Source: Rossellomorea vietnamensis (GTDB taxonomy: Bacteria > Bacillota > Bacilli > Bacillales > Bacillaceae_B). Taken from it: a stretch of DNA of 64,000 bases. Shown piece by piece: positions 43,414 through 51,556 of the stretch (within the stretch, counting starts at the first letter, position 1; each line of letters starts with the position of its first letter). The DNA lies in NCBI RefSeq assembly GCF_025398035.1, contig NZ_CP104558.1, positions 248,001 to 312,000 of the forward strand. The letters are read 5' to 3'. Below the pieces are notes generated by a model that saw nothing but the letters and a program-made list of their open reading frames with translations, was not told the DNA's origin and did no database searches. A program made the position numbers and the translations under genes.

Positions 43414-43541
43414 AAATTTAAGTGTCCAACATTATGGGGCCAGTGCATTTAGCCCGAGGAGGCTCACCGCCAGCCCCGCGGAAAGCGAGCAACTGGAGCG
43501 GAAATCAACCACTACTCACTTCATCCAAAAGCAACAGTATT

Positions 43542-43569
43542 TACGTAAACAACTATACGTAAACAACTA
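43542..43569 (+). repeat. Exact 14-bp tandem duplication
   Basis: TACGTAAACAACTA occurs twice head to tail just right of repeat copy 4. It contains the palindrome TACGTA. It may be a slippage product. Confidence 0.85.
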
Positions 43570-43577
43570 AATGATAT

Positions 43578-43619
43578 ATCCGAACGATTTAGAATTTCGA
43601 TAATCGTTCGGATTTTTTT
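43578..43619 (+). terminator. Orphan terminator downstream of the split repeat
   Basis: ATCCGAACGATT pairs with AATCGTTCGGAT around a 12-base loop, followed by seven T. There is no resident gene just upstream except the IS, so it may once have ended a transcript from the WYL gene side. Confidence 0.85.
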
Positions 43620-43716
43620 ACGTCTTTTTTACTTACGAAAAAAATTCTCATGGAAAAGTGAACGATTTCTTCTTTCTGCCGTCTTATAGTTGGAAAAGGT
43701 AAGGGAGGAAGAAAAA

Positions 43717-43932
43717 ATGAACGAATTACAACAATCGTTACAAACAATCAATTGGGGACTTATCGCTCCTGTTATCGTTATTCAGCTCATTCTTATGGTG
43801 GTGGCAATCTTTGATGTAATCCGAATAAAATCCACAAACGGCCCGAAATGGCTTTGGATATTAATCATCATTTTCATTAATATTCTCGGACCGGTCATCT
43901 ACTTCATCTTCGGAAGGAGACGGAATGGATGA
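43717..43932 (+). CDS. yxlE: YxlE-like PLDc_N domain membrane protein
   Basis: A 71-residue protein with two membrane helices (about 11-31 and 42-63) and the PLDc_N motif KWLWILIIIFINILGPVIYFIFGRR. In B. subtilis YxlE is encoded in the sigY-yxlCDEFG operon and helps keep SigY inactive. Here it leads an ABC transporter pair (yxlF-yxlG-like), but no sigY, yxlC or yxlD is present. GGGAGGAAG precedes ATG 43717, and the stop overlaps the next start (ATGA). Confidence 0.8.
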   Translation: MNELQQSLQTINWGLIAPVIVIQLILMVVAIFDVIRIKSTNGPKWLWILIIIFINILGPVIYFIFGRRRNG

Positions 43933-44831
43933 ATGTCTTGGAAGTATCGTCTTTAGAAAAGAGGTATAAGGAAAAGCTTGCAGTGAAGGATATTTCCTTT
44001 CAGTTGAAAGGTGGGGCTTGTACTGCTTTGCTCGGGCCGAATGGTGCCGGCAAAACGACAACGCTAAATATGCTGGCAGGATTAATTAAACCTACAGCAG
44101 GGAAGATCATGGCTCCTGATTCCCCTGATGATATCCGTGAAATGATCGGATATCTGCCGCAATATCCCGCCTTTTTTGAGTGGATGACCGGAAAGGAGTT
44201 CCTGATCTTCTCCGGTGAAATTTCAGGAATGAAGAAGGAGAATGCAGAGAGAAGGACAGAAGAACTGATCGCTTTAGTCGGTTTGGAAGAAGGGAAGAAT
44301 CGGAAGGTGGGTCAGTACTCGGGCGGAATGAAACAAAGGCTTGGGATCGCTCAGGCTCTCATTCATAAACCTAAGCTCATCATCCTTGATGAGCCTGTAT
44401 CCGCCCTAGATCCATTTGGAAGAAGGGAAGTTCTTGATTTATTAAAGACGTTAAAGAAGGAAACGACCATTCTGTTCTCGACCCACATCTTAAATGATGC
44501 AGAACAGATATGTGAAGATGTCCTTTTTCTTCATGAGGGCGTACTGATTGAGCAGGGGGCGATCCAGGAAGTGAAGGCAAGGCACCATAAATTAAGATTG
44601 ACCTTGCATTTCAATGAGGATAGCCATAAATATACTCCAATCTTAAAGGGAAAAGAGTGGATTCATAATATGGTGTCAGACGGGAAGCGGCTTTCCTTTG
44701 AGGTGGCTGATCTGGACCGGGACAGAGCCAGGATTTTTTCACTGATCACTGAGTATGAATGGGGTGTGACCAAATTTGAAAGCAGTGAAGTAAGCCTGGA
44801 AGAGGTCTTCATGGAGGTGATAAAAAAATGA
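43929..44831 (+). CDS. yxlF: ABC transporter ATP-binding protein (YxlF-like)
   Basis: A 300-residue ABC ATPase with Walker A GPNGAGKTTT (about 36-45), signature YSGGMKQRLGIAQAL (about 129-143), Walker B LIILDEPVSALDP and the switch His in STHIL. It has the C-terminal extension common to drug/antibiotic-type exporters. It is translationally coupled to the PLDc_N gene and to the permease. The substrate is unknown. Confidence 0.93.
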   Translation: MNVLEVSSLEKRYKEKLAVKDISFQLKGGACTALLGPNGAGKTTTLNMLAGLIKPTAGKIMAPDSPDDIREMIGYLPQYPAFFEWMTGKEFLIFSGEISGMKKENAERRTEELIALVGLEEGKNRKVGQYSGGMKQRLGIAQALIHKPKLIILDEPVSALDPFGRREVLDLLKTLKKETTILFSTHILNDAEQICEDVLFLHEGVLIEQGAIQEVKARHHKLRLTLHFNEDSHKYTPILKGKEWIHNMVSDGKRLSFEVADLDRDRARIFSLITEYEWGVTKFESSEVSLEEVFMEVIKK

Positions 44832-45604
44832 AAATCGGTTGGGTATTATTCAGAAAAGAAATGCTCGAGCTCATCCGTAATTATAAAATGATCTGGATGC
44901 CAATCGTTTTCATTCTTTTTGGTTTGACGGAACCCTTGACGGCCTATTATATGCCCGAAATATTACAATCAGTCGGGGACTTGCCGGACGGGACGGTCAT
45001 ATCCATACCGACCCCTTCATCGGGTGAAGTACTGCTGTCCATCATGAATCAATTCAGCACCGTGGGTGTCCTGGTCATCGTATTGGGGTTCATGGGGACG
45101 GTGGCAGGGGAAAGGAAAAGCGGTAACGCAATATTGGTACTTGTGAAACCTGTTCCATACAGTTCGTATATTTACTCCAAATGGTCGGCTGCATTCGTTT
45201 TGGTTTGGGTGTCATACAGCCTTGGGATGCTATCGGGATTGTATTATATCCACCTGTTATTCGATGGAATCGACTTACACACATTCTTAGAGGGTTTCCT
45301 GGTTTACGGCCTGTGGCTGACCTTTATCATGACATTGGTGATTTTCTTCAGCAGCCTTGTACAAACGCCGGGTCTTGCTGCTTTTTATACAATCGCATCG
45401 ACCATGCTGATCACCTTCTTCTCAGGATATATGACAAAAACATTAAAATGGTCGCCGGGGCAGTTGACCAGCTATGTAAACGAATTGATCCTACAGGACC
45501 GATGGACAGAAAATCTATCAGGAACAATCTACCTGACCCTGGCCATTTGCCTGACGATTCTCATCCTCACTCCCACCCTCTCCAGGAAAAAAGAACTGAG
45601 CTGA
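44828..45604 (+). CDS. yxlG: ABC transporter permease (YxlG-like)
   Basis: A 258-residue ABC-2 type permease with six membrane helices and the N-terminal pattern GWVLFRKEMLELIRNYKMIW. It overlaps the ATPase gene by ATGA and completes a YxlFG-type exporter. GGAGGTGATAAAAAA precedes the start. Confidence 0.9.
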   Translation: MKIGWVLFRKEMLELIRNYKMIWMPIVFILFGLTEPLTAYYMPEILQSVGDLPDGTVISIPTPSSGEVLLSIMNQFSTVGVLVIVLGFMGTVAGERKSGNAILVLVKPVPYSSYIYSKWSAAFVLVWVSYSLGMLSGLYYIHLLFDGIDLHTFLEGFLVYGLWLTFIMTLVIFFSSLVQTPGLAAFYTIASTMLITFFSGYMTKTLKWSPGQLTSYVNELILQDRWTENLSGTIYLTLAICLTILILTPTLSRKKELS

Positions 45605-45678
45605 CATCTCGGAACTGAAAATCTCGTTGACCTTCAAGCAGAATAATACACATTCCTATTATTTTGTGGGAAAATATA

Positions 45679-45855
45679 ATGGCTTATTTGGCTCGGGAAA
45701 AGGTGAAGAATACGATTTCACCAGGGATAGGGTGCACTATATTCCCTGCTGGATCCCGATGGGGGAACTGTCCGGGGAAAAATTGTACCCCTCTGGAAGT
45801 AAAGCAATTTCTATTACAGCAAAAGGCAGGTGGTCAAGAAGATGATTATGAATGA
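45679..45855 (+). CDS. Possible small protein ahead of the patatin gene
   Basis: A 58-residue open frame overlaps the start of the patatin gene by 14 bases. The composition looks protein-like (ISPGIGCTIFPAGSRWGNCPGKN; two Cys), but no ribosome site precedes the ATG and I know no family. It could equally be non-coding leader. Confidence 0.3.
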   Translation: MAYLAREKVKNTISPGIGCTIFPAGSRWGNCPGKNCTPLEVKQFLLQQKAGGQEDDYE

Positions 45856-46717
45856 AACCGGACTCGTCCTCGAAGGAGGCGGCATGAGAGGAATATACAC
45901 GGCGGGGGCACTGGAATTTTTCTTGGAGAAGGGAATTGAATTCCCTTATGTCATCGGCGTATCGGCAGGTGCATGCAATGCCGCGTCTTATTTGTCCAAA
46001 CAAAACGGCCGCAATAAAAAGGTGAATGTGGATTTCATCCGCGATCCCAAATATTTATCATGGCGGAACTACTGGAAAACGGGTGAATTATTCGGGATGG
46101 ACTATGTCTTTGATGAAATACCGAATAAATTGGTCCCCTTCGATTATAAAGCCTTTCACTCCAACCGAACGGAATTTGTAGTCGGGACAACCGACTGTCA
46201 TACAGGAAAGCCGGCCTATTTCTCAAGGAAGGATTATGGAGAGGACCTTCTCACGATCATCCGCGCATCAAGCTCTCTTCCATTTGTGGCTCCGATTGTT
46301 GAATTTGCTTCCCGCCACCTCCTTGACGGGGGCATAAGCGATCCGGTTCCCATTGAAAAAGCAGAGCGGGACGGATTCAAAAAAAATGTGGTCATCCTCA
46401 CACGGAATAGGGGATATTATAAAAAGCCTTCAAGATTTTCGTTCCTTGTGAGAAGAAAATATCCTCAATATCCAGAGTTGCACAAGACGCTGATGAATCG
46501 CTACATGCGCTATAATCAAACGATTCAAGAGATAGAAGAAAAAGAAAAAAATGGAGAGGTATTGATCATCCAGCCCCAGCATCCACTCAAAGTAAGCCGG
46601 ATTGAAAAAAATCCTCAAAAACTGGACGAATTGTACTGGCAGGGCTATCATGACGCAGAATCAAAATGGAAGCAGTTAGTCGATTGGAACCAATCAGGGA
46701 AGCTGGTACACTCATAG
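45842..46717 (+). CDS. Patatin-like phospholipase
   Basis: A 291-residue lipid acyl hydrolase with the catalytic dyad of patatins: oxyanion loop GGGMRG (about 12-17), nucleophile elbow GVSAGA (Ser about 42), and LLDGGISDPVP with the catalytic Asp. It belongs to the bacterial YjjU-like group, probably cytosolic or membrane-associated. The start at 45842 has AGGTGG eight bases upstream; the GTG at 45830 is within that site. The natural substrate is unknown. Confidence 0.9.
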   Translation: MIMNETGLVLEGGGMRGIYTAGALEFFLEKGIEFPYVIGVSAGACNAASYLSKQNGRNKKVNVDFIRDPKYLSWRNYWKTGELFGMDYVFDEIPNKLVPFDYKAFHSNRTEFVVGTTDCHTGKPAYFSRKDYGEDLLTIIRASSSLPFVAPIVEFASRHLLDGGISDPVPIEKAERDGFKKNVVILTRNRGYYKKPSRFSFLVRRKYPQYPELHKTLMNRYMRYNQTIQEIEEKEKNGEVLIIQPQHPLKVSRIEKNPQKLDELYWQGYHDAESKWKQLVDWNQSGKLVHS

Positions 46718-46733
46718 AACGTCAGGGATGAAT

Positions 46734-46770
46734 AGAACCACTCACTTGTAAGAGAGTGTTCTGTTCATTT
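46734..46770 (+). terminator. Weak terminator after patatin gene
   Basis: AGAAC(C)ACTC pairs with GAGTGTTCT across a ten-base loop, followed by a T-rich but interrupted tail. Confidence 0.5.
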
Positions 46771-46851
46771 TCCCCCTTTACCTGACATATGGTCTTTTTA
46801 CGGATTTTTCACATACATATGATAGAGATTCCTTGAAAGGACGAGCATTCT

Positions 46852-47547
46852 ATGAACCTCTATCAAATATACAAAAATGAACAATATACGTTGCTTTTTA
46901 GAAGTGTCATGTATTTTCTCATTGGTGTAGGGATGCTTGTAGTGACACAACAATTATATTATTTCCCCTTGCTGATCTTCATCCCGGCGCTTTCAAATCT
47001 ATATCTCAGCTATAGCCTGAAAAAGGAACTTAAGAAGGCAAACCGTCTGTATTATGAAAATATGCCTGTCTCCGAGCATTCGCTTGTAGGGGTCCATACG
47101 AAGGAGGGCTCCTATTATTTAAAAACGAACGGTTGGTCCCACTATTTTATTCAACGCACATCCATGATCAATAACCCAAAACAATACTTGTTTCACAGAA
47201 AGCATAAACTTCCGCTGTCATTTTCGAAGTGGAGCAGAACCATAAAAATCGATCATCCTGAGAGAAGGATGATGTTTCAACTGAAATATCAAAGTGCCAC
47301 CGCCATCGAATGGCAGAATGAAGGTGGGGACACGATCCTCATCTATAAAGGAAACAAGAGATGGATCTTGAATTATCAAGAAAAAAATTATCTATCCTTA
47401 CAAAAAGGGTACCTCCCCCAAAGTGTTCAACGGCTGTTCGATTCCCACCACAGCTACGTATCATTTTACGAAACGTATAATGATGATCTGGACTGGCTTC
47501 TGATCTTTCTTTGGTATGTAGACAGTGATTATTTTCTCACATCATAG
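46852..47547 (+). CDS. Hypothetical membrane protein (231 aa)
   Basis: Two N-terminal membrane helices (about 17-33 and 37-54) are followed by a soluble basic, Tyr-rich domain of about 170 residues with predicted beta strands, ending DDLDWLLIFLWYVDSDYFLTS. AAAGGACGA precedes the ATG. I do not recognise the family. It stands alone between terminators, upstream of the riboflavin operon. Confidence 0.75.
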   Translation: MNLYQIYKNEQYTLLFRSVMYFLIGVGMLVVTQQLYYFPLLIFIPALSNLYLSYSLKKELKKANRLYYENMPVSEHSLVGVHTKEGSYYLKTNGWSHYFIQRTSMINNPKQYLFHRKHKLPLSFSKWSRTIKIDHPERRMMFQLKYQSATAIEWQNEGGDTILIYKGNKRWILNYQEKNYLSLQKGYLPQSVQRLFDSHHSYVSFYETYNDDLDWLLIFLWYVDSDYFLTS

Positions 47548-47601
47548 TCAAGTCATTCGGGTACACTAACAAAGGAAGAATGTTACACGTATGAAAGAAA
47601 C

Positions 47602-47631
47602 ATGCTTCTAATCATATAGAGGCATTTTTTT
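47602..47631 (+). terminator. Terminator upstream of the rib promoter
   Basis: ATGCTTCTA pairs with TAGAGGCAT (one G-T) and is followed by seven T; it insulates the rib operon from the upstream gene. Confidence 0.85.
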
Positions 47632-47693
47632 ATCCTATGATTTCATTGCCGTGTATTCTAAAAATTAGGACAAAAATCTTATTTTAGTTCTTC

Positions 47694-47722
47694 TTACATG
47701 ATTTTATTTATGAAACTATGAT
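47694..47722 (+). promoter_or_regulatory. Candidate rib operon promoter
   Basis: TTACAT and TATGAT are spaced 17 bases, about 25 bases upstream of the first stem of the FMN aptamer. Confidence 0.6.
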
Positions 47723-47745
47723 AGAATAATGATAATCGAATAGGT

Positions 47746-47885
47746 TTCCTTCGGGGCAGGGTGAAATTCCCTACCGGCGGTGATGAGCAAATGCTCTTAG
47801 TCCGTGACCCGGCTAATACATATTAGACGGTGGATTTGGTGAAACTCCAAAGCCGACAGTGAAAGTCTGGATGGGAGAAGGAACG
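47746..47885 (+). ncRNA. FMN riboswitch (RFN element)
   Basis: The conserved RFN aptamer is complete: TCCTTCGGGGCAGGGTG, AAATTCCCTACCGGCGGTGA, AGTCCGTGACCC, GGTGGATTTGGTGAAACTCC, AAGCCGACAGTGAAAGTC and the closing GATGGGAGAAGGA. It senses flavin mononucleotide and controls the downstream ribD-E-BA-H operon by premature termination at 47991-48027. Confidence 0.98.
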
Positions 47886-47990
47886 GCAGCATTTAGTTGA
47901 TGGACAGGATAGGAGTCTGACCAGTGTTTATGGATTATTTTTCCTTTCTGAAACATCAGATCGAATGCTTTATTTAGTCATGCCAACTTC

Positions 47991-48027
47991 CCCCAAGTAA
48001 AACGTTACTTGGGGTTTCTTTATTTTT
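47991..48027 (+). terminator. FMN-controlled terminator before ribD
   Basis: CCCCAAGTAA pairs perfectly with TTACTTGGGG around AACG, followed by TTTCTTTATTTTT. It lies between aptamer and ribD and is the expected expression platform; bases between 47886 and 47990 should form the competing anti-terminator. Confidence 0.93.
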
Positions 48028-48061
48028 GTATAGTATTGTTGATAGAAGGGAGATACTTCAA

Positions 48062-49156
48062 TTGGATCATACCCATTATATGAAGCTTGCCATTTCAATG
48101 GCAGAGACAACCCTTGGCCAGACATCGCCTAACCCTGTGGTAGGATCTGTAGTGGTCAAAAATGGCGAAATTGTCGGGATGGGTGCTCATCTGAAAGCGG
48201 GAGAAGGACATGCAGAAGTCAATGCCCTCAAAATGGCAGGAGATAAAGCGAAAGGAAGCGACATTTACGTTACCCTTGAGCCTTGTTCCCACTATGGGAA
48301 AACACCTCCATGCTCTCAAGCATTGATTTCAAGCGGCGTAAAGAAGGTCCATATCGCCACCCGGGATCCCAATCCCCTGGTGGCCGGGCGTGGCATTCAA
48401 CAATTAAGGGATGCAGGCATTGAAGTAGTGGTGGGTGAACTTGAAGAAGAAGCCCGGGAGCTGAATAAGCATTTTTTCCACTTCATTCAAAATGGTACCC
48501 CATATGTCACGCTAAAAACAGCGGTTACACTAGATGGAAAAACCGCATCAGCTTCGGGAGACAGTAAGTGGATTACATCCGAAGCCTCAAGAACCGATGT
48601 CCACTATGATCGTCACAGGCATGACGCGATATTAGTAGGAGTCAATACGGTCATTCAAGACAACCCACACCTTACCACCCGTCTGCCCCAAGGTGGAAAA
48701 AACCCCATTCGAATTATATTAGATACTTATTTGCGTACACCGATCCACTCTCATGTCGTAGAGGACCTAGAAAGTAGAACCATCATATTTACAGGCAGTT
48801 CGGTCAAAGAAGAACAGAAGAAGCCCTATATCGATCGGGGATGTGAAATCGTTTCCCTTGCCAATGAGAGAATCGGGATTCGAACCGTTCTGAAAGAACT
48901 TGGTTCCCGTAAGATTGCTTCCCTTTATGTAGAAGGTGGTTCTTCTGTACATTCTGCTTTCTTAGAGGAAAAGGCCTTTCAGGAAATGGTTATGTATATG
49001 GCACCAAAGCTTGTTGGTGGAAATGCTGCCTTCACGAGTTTTGGAGGAAAAGGATTTCCGACCATTGCAGAAGGATTGGAAATGGAGATTGCACACCTGG
49101 ATCGTGTAGGACAGGATATCAAAATTATCGCACGGCCAAAACGGGAACCTTTATGA
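48062..49156 (+). CDS. ribD: Bifunctional riboflavin deaminase/reductase RibD
   Basis: This 364-residue enzyme carries out steps two and three of riboflavin synthesis. The N-terminal zinc deaminase domain shows HAEVNAL and PCSHYGKTPPC; the C-terminal reductase domain starts near residue 145 (PYVTLKTAVTLDGKTAS) with DSKWITSEASR and VEGGSSVHSAF. A TTG start at 48062, nine bases after AAGGGAG, gives the N-terminus MDHTHYMKLA that aligns with B. subtilis RibD; the longer frame from 48026 would overlap the terminator. Confidence 0.96.
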   Translation: MDHTHYMKLAISMAETTLGQTSPNPVVGSVVVKNGEIVGMGAHLKAGEGHAEVNALKMAGDKAKGSDIYVTLEPCSHYGKTPPCSQALISSGVKKVHIATRDPNPLVAGRGIQQLRDAGIEVVVGELEEEARELNKHFFHFIQNGTPYVTLKTAVTLDGKTASASGDSKWITSEASRTDVHYDRHRHDAILVGVNTVIQDNPHLTTRLPQGGKNPIRIILDTYLRTPIHSHVVEDLESRTIIFTGSSVKEEQKKPYIDRGCEIVSLANERIGIRTVLKELGSRKIASLYVEGGSSVHSAFLEEKAFQEMVMYMAPKLVGGNAAFTSFGGKGFPTIAEGLEMEIAHLDRVGQDIKIIARPKREPL

Positions 49157-49169
49157 AAGGGGGAGAAGA

Positions 49170-49826
49170 ATGTTTACTGGAATTATTGAAGAAATTGGAG
49201 CGATCGAACAGATGACAAAGTCTTCCTCTTCCATGGAACTGACGATTGCATCGAGCCGCATTCTCGAAGATATCCATATAGGGGACAGCATCAGTGTGAA
49301 CGGGGTTTGTTTAACCGTCACCTCATTCAGCTCCAACAAGTTTCAGGTTGATGTCATGCCGGAGACGTTTGAAGGGACCACCTTAAGGACCCTTACCCGT
49401 GGTTCGAAAGTGAACCTGGAAAGGGCCATGAGGGCAGATGGACGTTTCGGCGGTCATTTTGTCAACGGCCATGTAGACGGGGTGGGTACCATCATGAGAG
49501 TAGAGAAAGTGGAAAATGCATGGTATATGGACATTACCATCCCGGAACATCACGGCCATTTGTTCATCATAAAGGGGTCGGTCGCAATTGACGGCACCTC
49601 CCTTACTGTGTTTGGTGTAAAAAATAATACCATTACGATTTCCCTCATCCCTCAGACGAGAGGGGATACGGTCCTTGGTGGAAAAAAAGTAGGGGACCTT
49701 GTCAATATTGAATGTGATGTAATGGCGAAATATTTTCATCGTTTCTATGAAGCAAAGGAACAGTCTGAGAGGACTTCAAGCAGCATCAGCTATGATTTTT
49801 TATCTCAAAACGGGTTCGCTGACTAA
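49170..49826 (+). CDS. ribE: Riboflavin synthase alpha subunit RibE
   Basis: The 218-residue enzyme has two homologous lumazine-binding repeats: [10 protein letters not shown] with SVNGVCLTV in the first half, and the second copy around [12 protein letters not shown] and AIDGTSLTV. It dismutates two 6,7-dimethyl-8-ribityllumazine to riboflavin. AAAGGGGGAGAAGA precedes the ATG. It is second in the FMN-controlled operon. Confidence 0.97.
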   Translation: MFTGIIEEIGAIEQMTKSSSSMELTIASSRILEDIHIGDSISVNGVCLTVTSFSSNKFQVDVMPETFEGTTLRTLTRGSKVNLERAMRADGRFGGHFVNGHVDGVGTIMRVEKVENAWYMDITIPEHHGHLFIIKGSVAIDGTSLTVFGVKNNTITISLIPQTRGDTVLGGKKVGDLVNIECDVMAKYFHRFYEAKEQSERTSSSISYDFLSQNGFAD

Positions 49827-49842
49827 GAGGAGGGGTTGCCCC

Positions 49843-51036
49843 ATGTTTAATAAGATCGAAGAAGCTCTGGAAGATTTACAGGCAGGTAAAGTCGTTATCG
49901 TGGTGGATGACGAAAATCGTGAAAATGAGGGAGATTTTATTGCCCTGGCAGATAAAGCGACTCCTGAAGTCATTAATTTTATGGCTAAAGAAGGGAGAGG
50001 CTTGATTTGTGCCCCCATTACAGAGGAAATAGCAACCAAATTGAAGCTATCGCCGATGACCATGTCAAATACAGACCCCCATGGCACGGCCTTTACCATA
50101 TCAGTTGATCATAAATCCGCAACGACGGGGATCAGTGCATTTGAAAGATCGGCCACCATACAGGAATTATTGAACGTGAATTCAGTTCCGGAGGACTTTA
50201 AACGACCCGGACATGTATTTCCCCTTGTCGCCAAAAATGGCGGGGTTCTAAAGCGGGCAGGGCATACAGAAGCAGCCATCGATCTGGCTGTTCTTGCAGG
50301 TGCACAACCATCCGGCGTCATCTGTGAAATCATGAATGAAGATGGAACGATGGCAAGGGTGCCTGAATTAATGAAGCTCGCTGAAAAATGGGATCTAAAG
50401 ATCATTTCCATAGAAGATTTGATCAGGTATAGAAGAAAAAAGGAAATGCTTGTGACAAGGGAAGTGGAAATTGAGCTTCCAACTGAATTTGGAAACTTCA
50501 AAGCGGTCGCTTACACAGAAAATCTTACAGGAAAAGAGCATATCGCCCTTGTAAAAGGAGAATGGTCAGAGGGTGAGGATGTACTCGTACGTGTACACTC
50601 CGAATGCCTGACAGGGGATGTTTTCGGTTCCAATCGGTGTGATTGTGGTCCTCAGCTCGCTACAGCCCTTACACAGATTGAAGAAGAAGGAAAAGGTGTC
50701 CTGCTTTATATGAGGCAAGAGGGCCGCGGGATCGGATTAATAAACAAACTGAAGGCTTATAAGCTTCAAGAAGAAGGCTATGACACTGTGGAAGCCAATC
50801 AAAAACTGGGCTTTGGTGACGATTTAAGGGAATATGGAATCGGAGCGCAGATTCTGAGAGATCTAGGTATAACCAAGATGCGTCTATTGACCAATAATCC
50901 GCGAAAGATCGCCGGGATCAACGGATACGGTTTAGAAATCGCTGATCGGGTGCCGATCCAGATGCCTGCGAAATTCGAAAATGAAAAGTATTTAAAAACA
51001 AAGCACACTAAGCTCGGACATTTACTAAAATTTTAG
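49843..51036 (+). CDS. ribBA: RibBA: DHBP synthase / GTP cyclohydrolase II
   Basis: A 397-residue fusion. The N-terminal 3,4-dihydroxy-2-butanone-4-phosphate synthase has [11 protein letters not shown] and the [12 protein letters not shown] loop; the C-terminal GTP cyclohydrolase II (from about residue 205) has the zinc site [17 protein letters not shown] and the RQEGRGIGL stretch. Both active sites are intact. ATG 49843 follows GAGGAGGGG. Confidence 0.97.
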   Translation: MFNKIEEALEDLQAGKVVIVVDDENRENEGDFIALADKATPEVINFMAKEGRGLICAPITEEIATKLKLSPMTMSNTDPHGTAFTISVDHKSATTGISAFERSATIQELLNVNSVPEDFKRPGHVFPLVAKNGGVLKRAGHTEAAIDLAVLAGAQPSGVICEIMNEDGTMARVPELMKLAEKWDLKIISIEDLIRYRRKKEMLVTREVEIELPTEFGNFKAVAYTENLTGKEHIALVKGEWSEGEDVLVRVHSECLTGDVFGSNRCDCGPQLATALTQIEEEGKGVLLYMRQEGRGIGLINKLKAYKLQEEGYDTVEANQKLGFGDDLREYGIGAQILRDLGITKMRLLTNNPRKIAGINGYGLEIADRVPIQMPAKFENEKYLKTKHTKLGHLLKF

Positions 51037-51048
51037 GGGGAATTTACA

Positions 51049-51519
51049 ATGAAAACCATTTATGAAGGAAATTTAGTAGGATCAGGATTAAGAGTGGCCA
51101 TCGTCGTTTCACGTTTTAATGAATTCATCACATCCAAGCTGCTTGGCGGAGCGGAAGATGCCTTGAAGCGACACGGTGTTGAAGAAGGGAATGTCTCCGT
51201 CACTTGGGTCCCGGGAGCATTTGAAATTCCCATGATCGCCAAGAAACTTGCGCGTTCTGGTAAATATGATGCCGTTGTAACTTTGGGAACGGTCATCCGC
51301 GGAGCAACCGCTCATTTTGAATACGTAAGCGGAGAGGTTGCGAAAGGAGTGGCCAATCTCAGCCTGCAGGAAGACGTACCCGTCATATTCGGGGTCTTGA
51401 CGACGGATACAATCGAACAGGCAATCGAAAGAGCCGGCACAAAAGCCGGGAACAAAGGATGGGAAGCGGCGGTTTCAGCCATCGAAATGGCCAATTTAAT
51501 CCGTGAGATCGATAAATAA
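51049..51519 (+). CDS. ribH: 6,7-dimethyl-8-ribityllumazine synthase RibH
   Basis: A 156-residue lumazine synthase that forms an icosahedral capsid. It has the pattern [39 protein letters not shown] (catalytic His in the last) and [25 protein letters not shown] precedes the start. It is the last gene of the rib operon; the transposon insertion follows within 40 bases. Confidence 0.97.
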   Translation: MKTIYEGNLVGSGLRVAIVVSRFNEFITSKLLGGAEDALKRHGVEEGNVSVTWVPGAFEIPMIAKKLARSGKYDAVVTLGTVIRGATAHFEYVSGEVAKGVANLSLQEDVPVIFGVLTTDTIEQAIERAGTKAGNKGWEAAVSAIEMANLIREIDK

Positions 51520-51527
51520 AATAGTTT

Positions 51528-51556
51528 TGAGAAGTCTCCTACTATGGGAGACTTCT
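51528..51556 (+). terminator. Left copy of the rib terminator hairpin (duplicated)
   Basis: AGAAGTCTCC and GGGAGACTTCT form the stem. The same 29 bases recur exactly at 53078-53106. This left copy has lost its T tract to the inserted element, but a second IS-borne hairpin with seven T lies right behind it. Confidence 0.85.

Larger units (their letters stand above)
42000..43447 (+). mobile_element. IS3-family insertion sequence inside repeat copy 4
   Basis: A 1,448-bp element with 3-bp target duplications TTT (41997-41999 and 43448-43450). The terminal inverted repeats begin TGAGTTGCACCCC (left) and TGCACTGGCCCC (right, complement) and share TGTTGGACAC further in. Both frames are intact, joined by a slippery A6G. 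It is related to, but clearly different from, the IS at 32708. Confidence 0.93.
41932..43509 (+). repeat. Structured intergenic repeat, copy 4, split by an IS3 element
   Basis: The left part (41932-41999) and right part (43451-43509) rejoin into one repeat once the insertion at 42000-43447 and one TTT are removed. The pairs are GTTGATT / AATCAAC, GTTGCTCG (41948-41955) / CGAGCAAC (43486-43493), and GGTGAG (41979-41984) / CTCACC (43463-43468). The insertion falls in the apical GGGCTTTAGCCC loop, exactly the sequence intact in copy 2. Confidence 0.9.
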
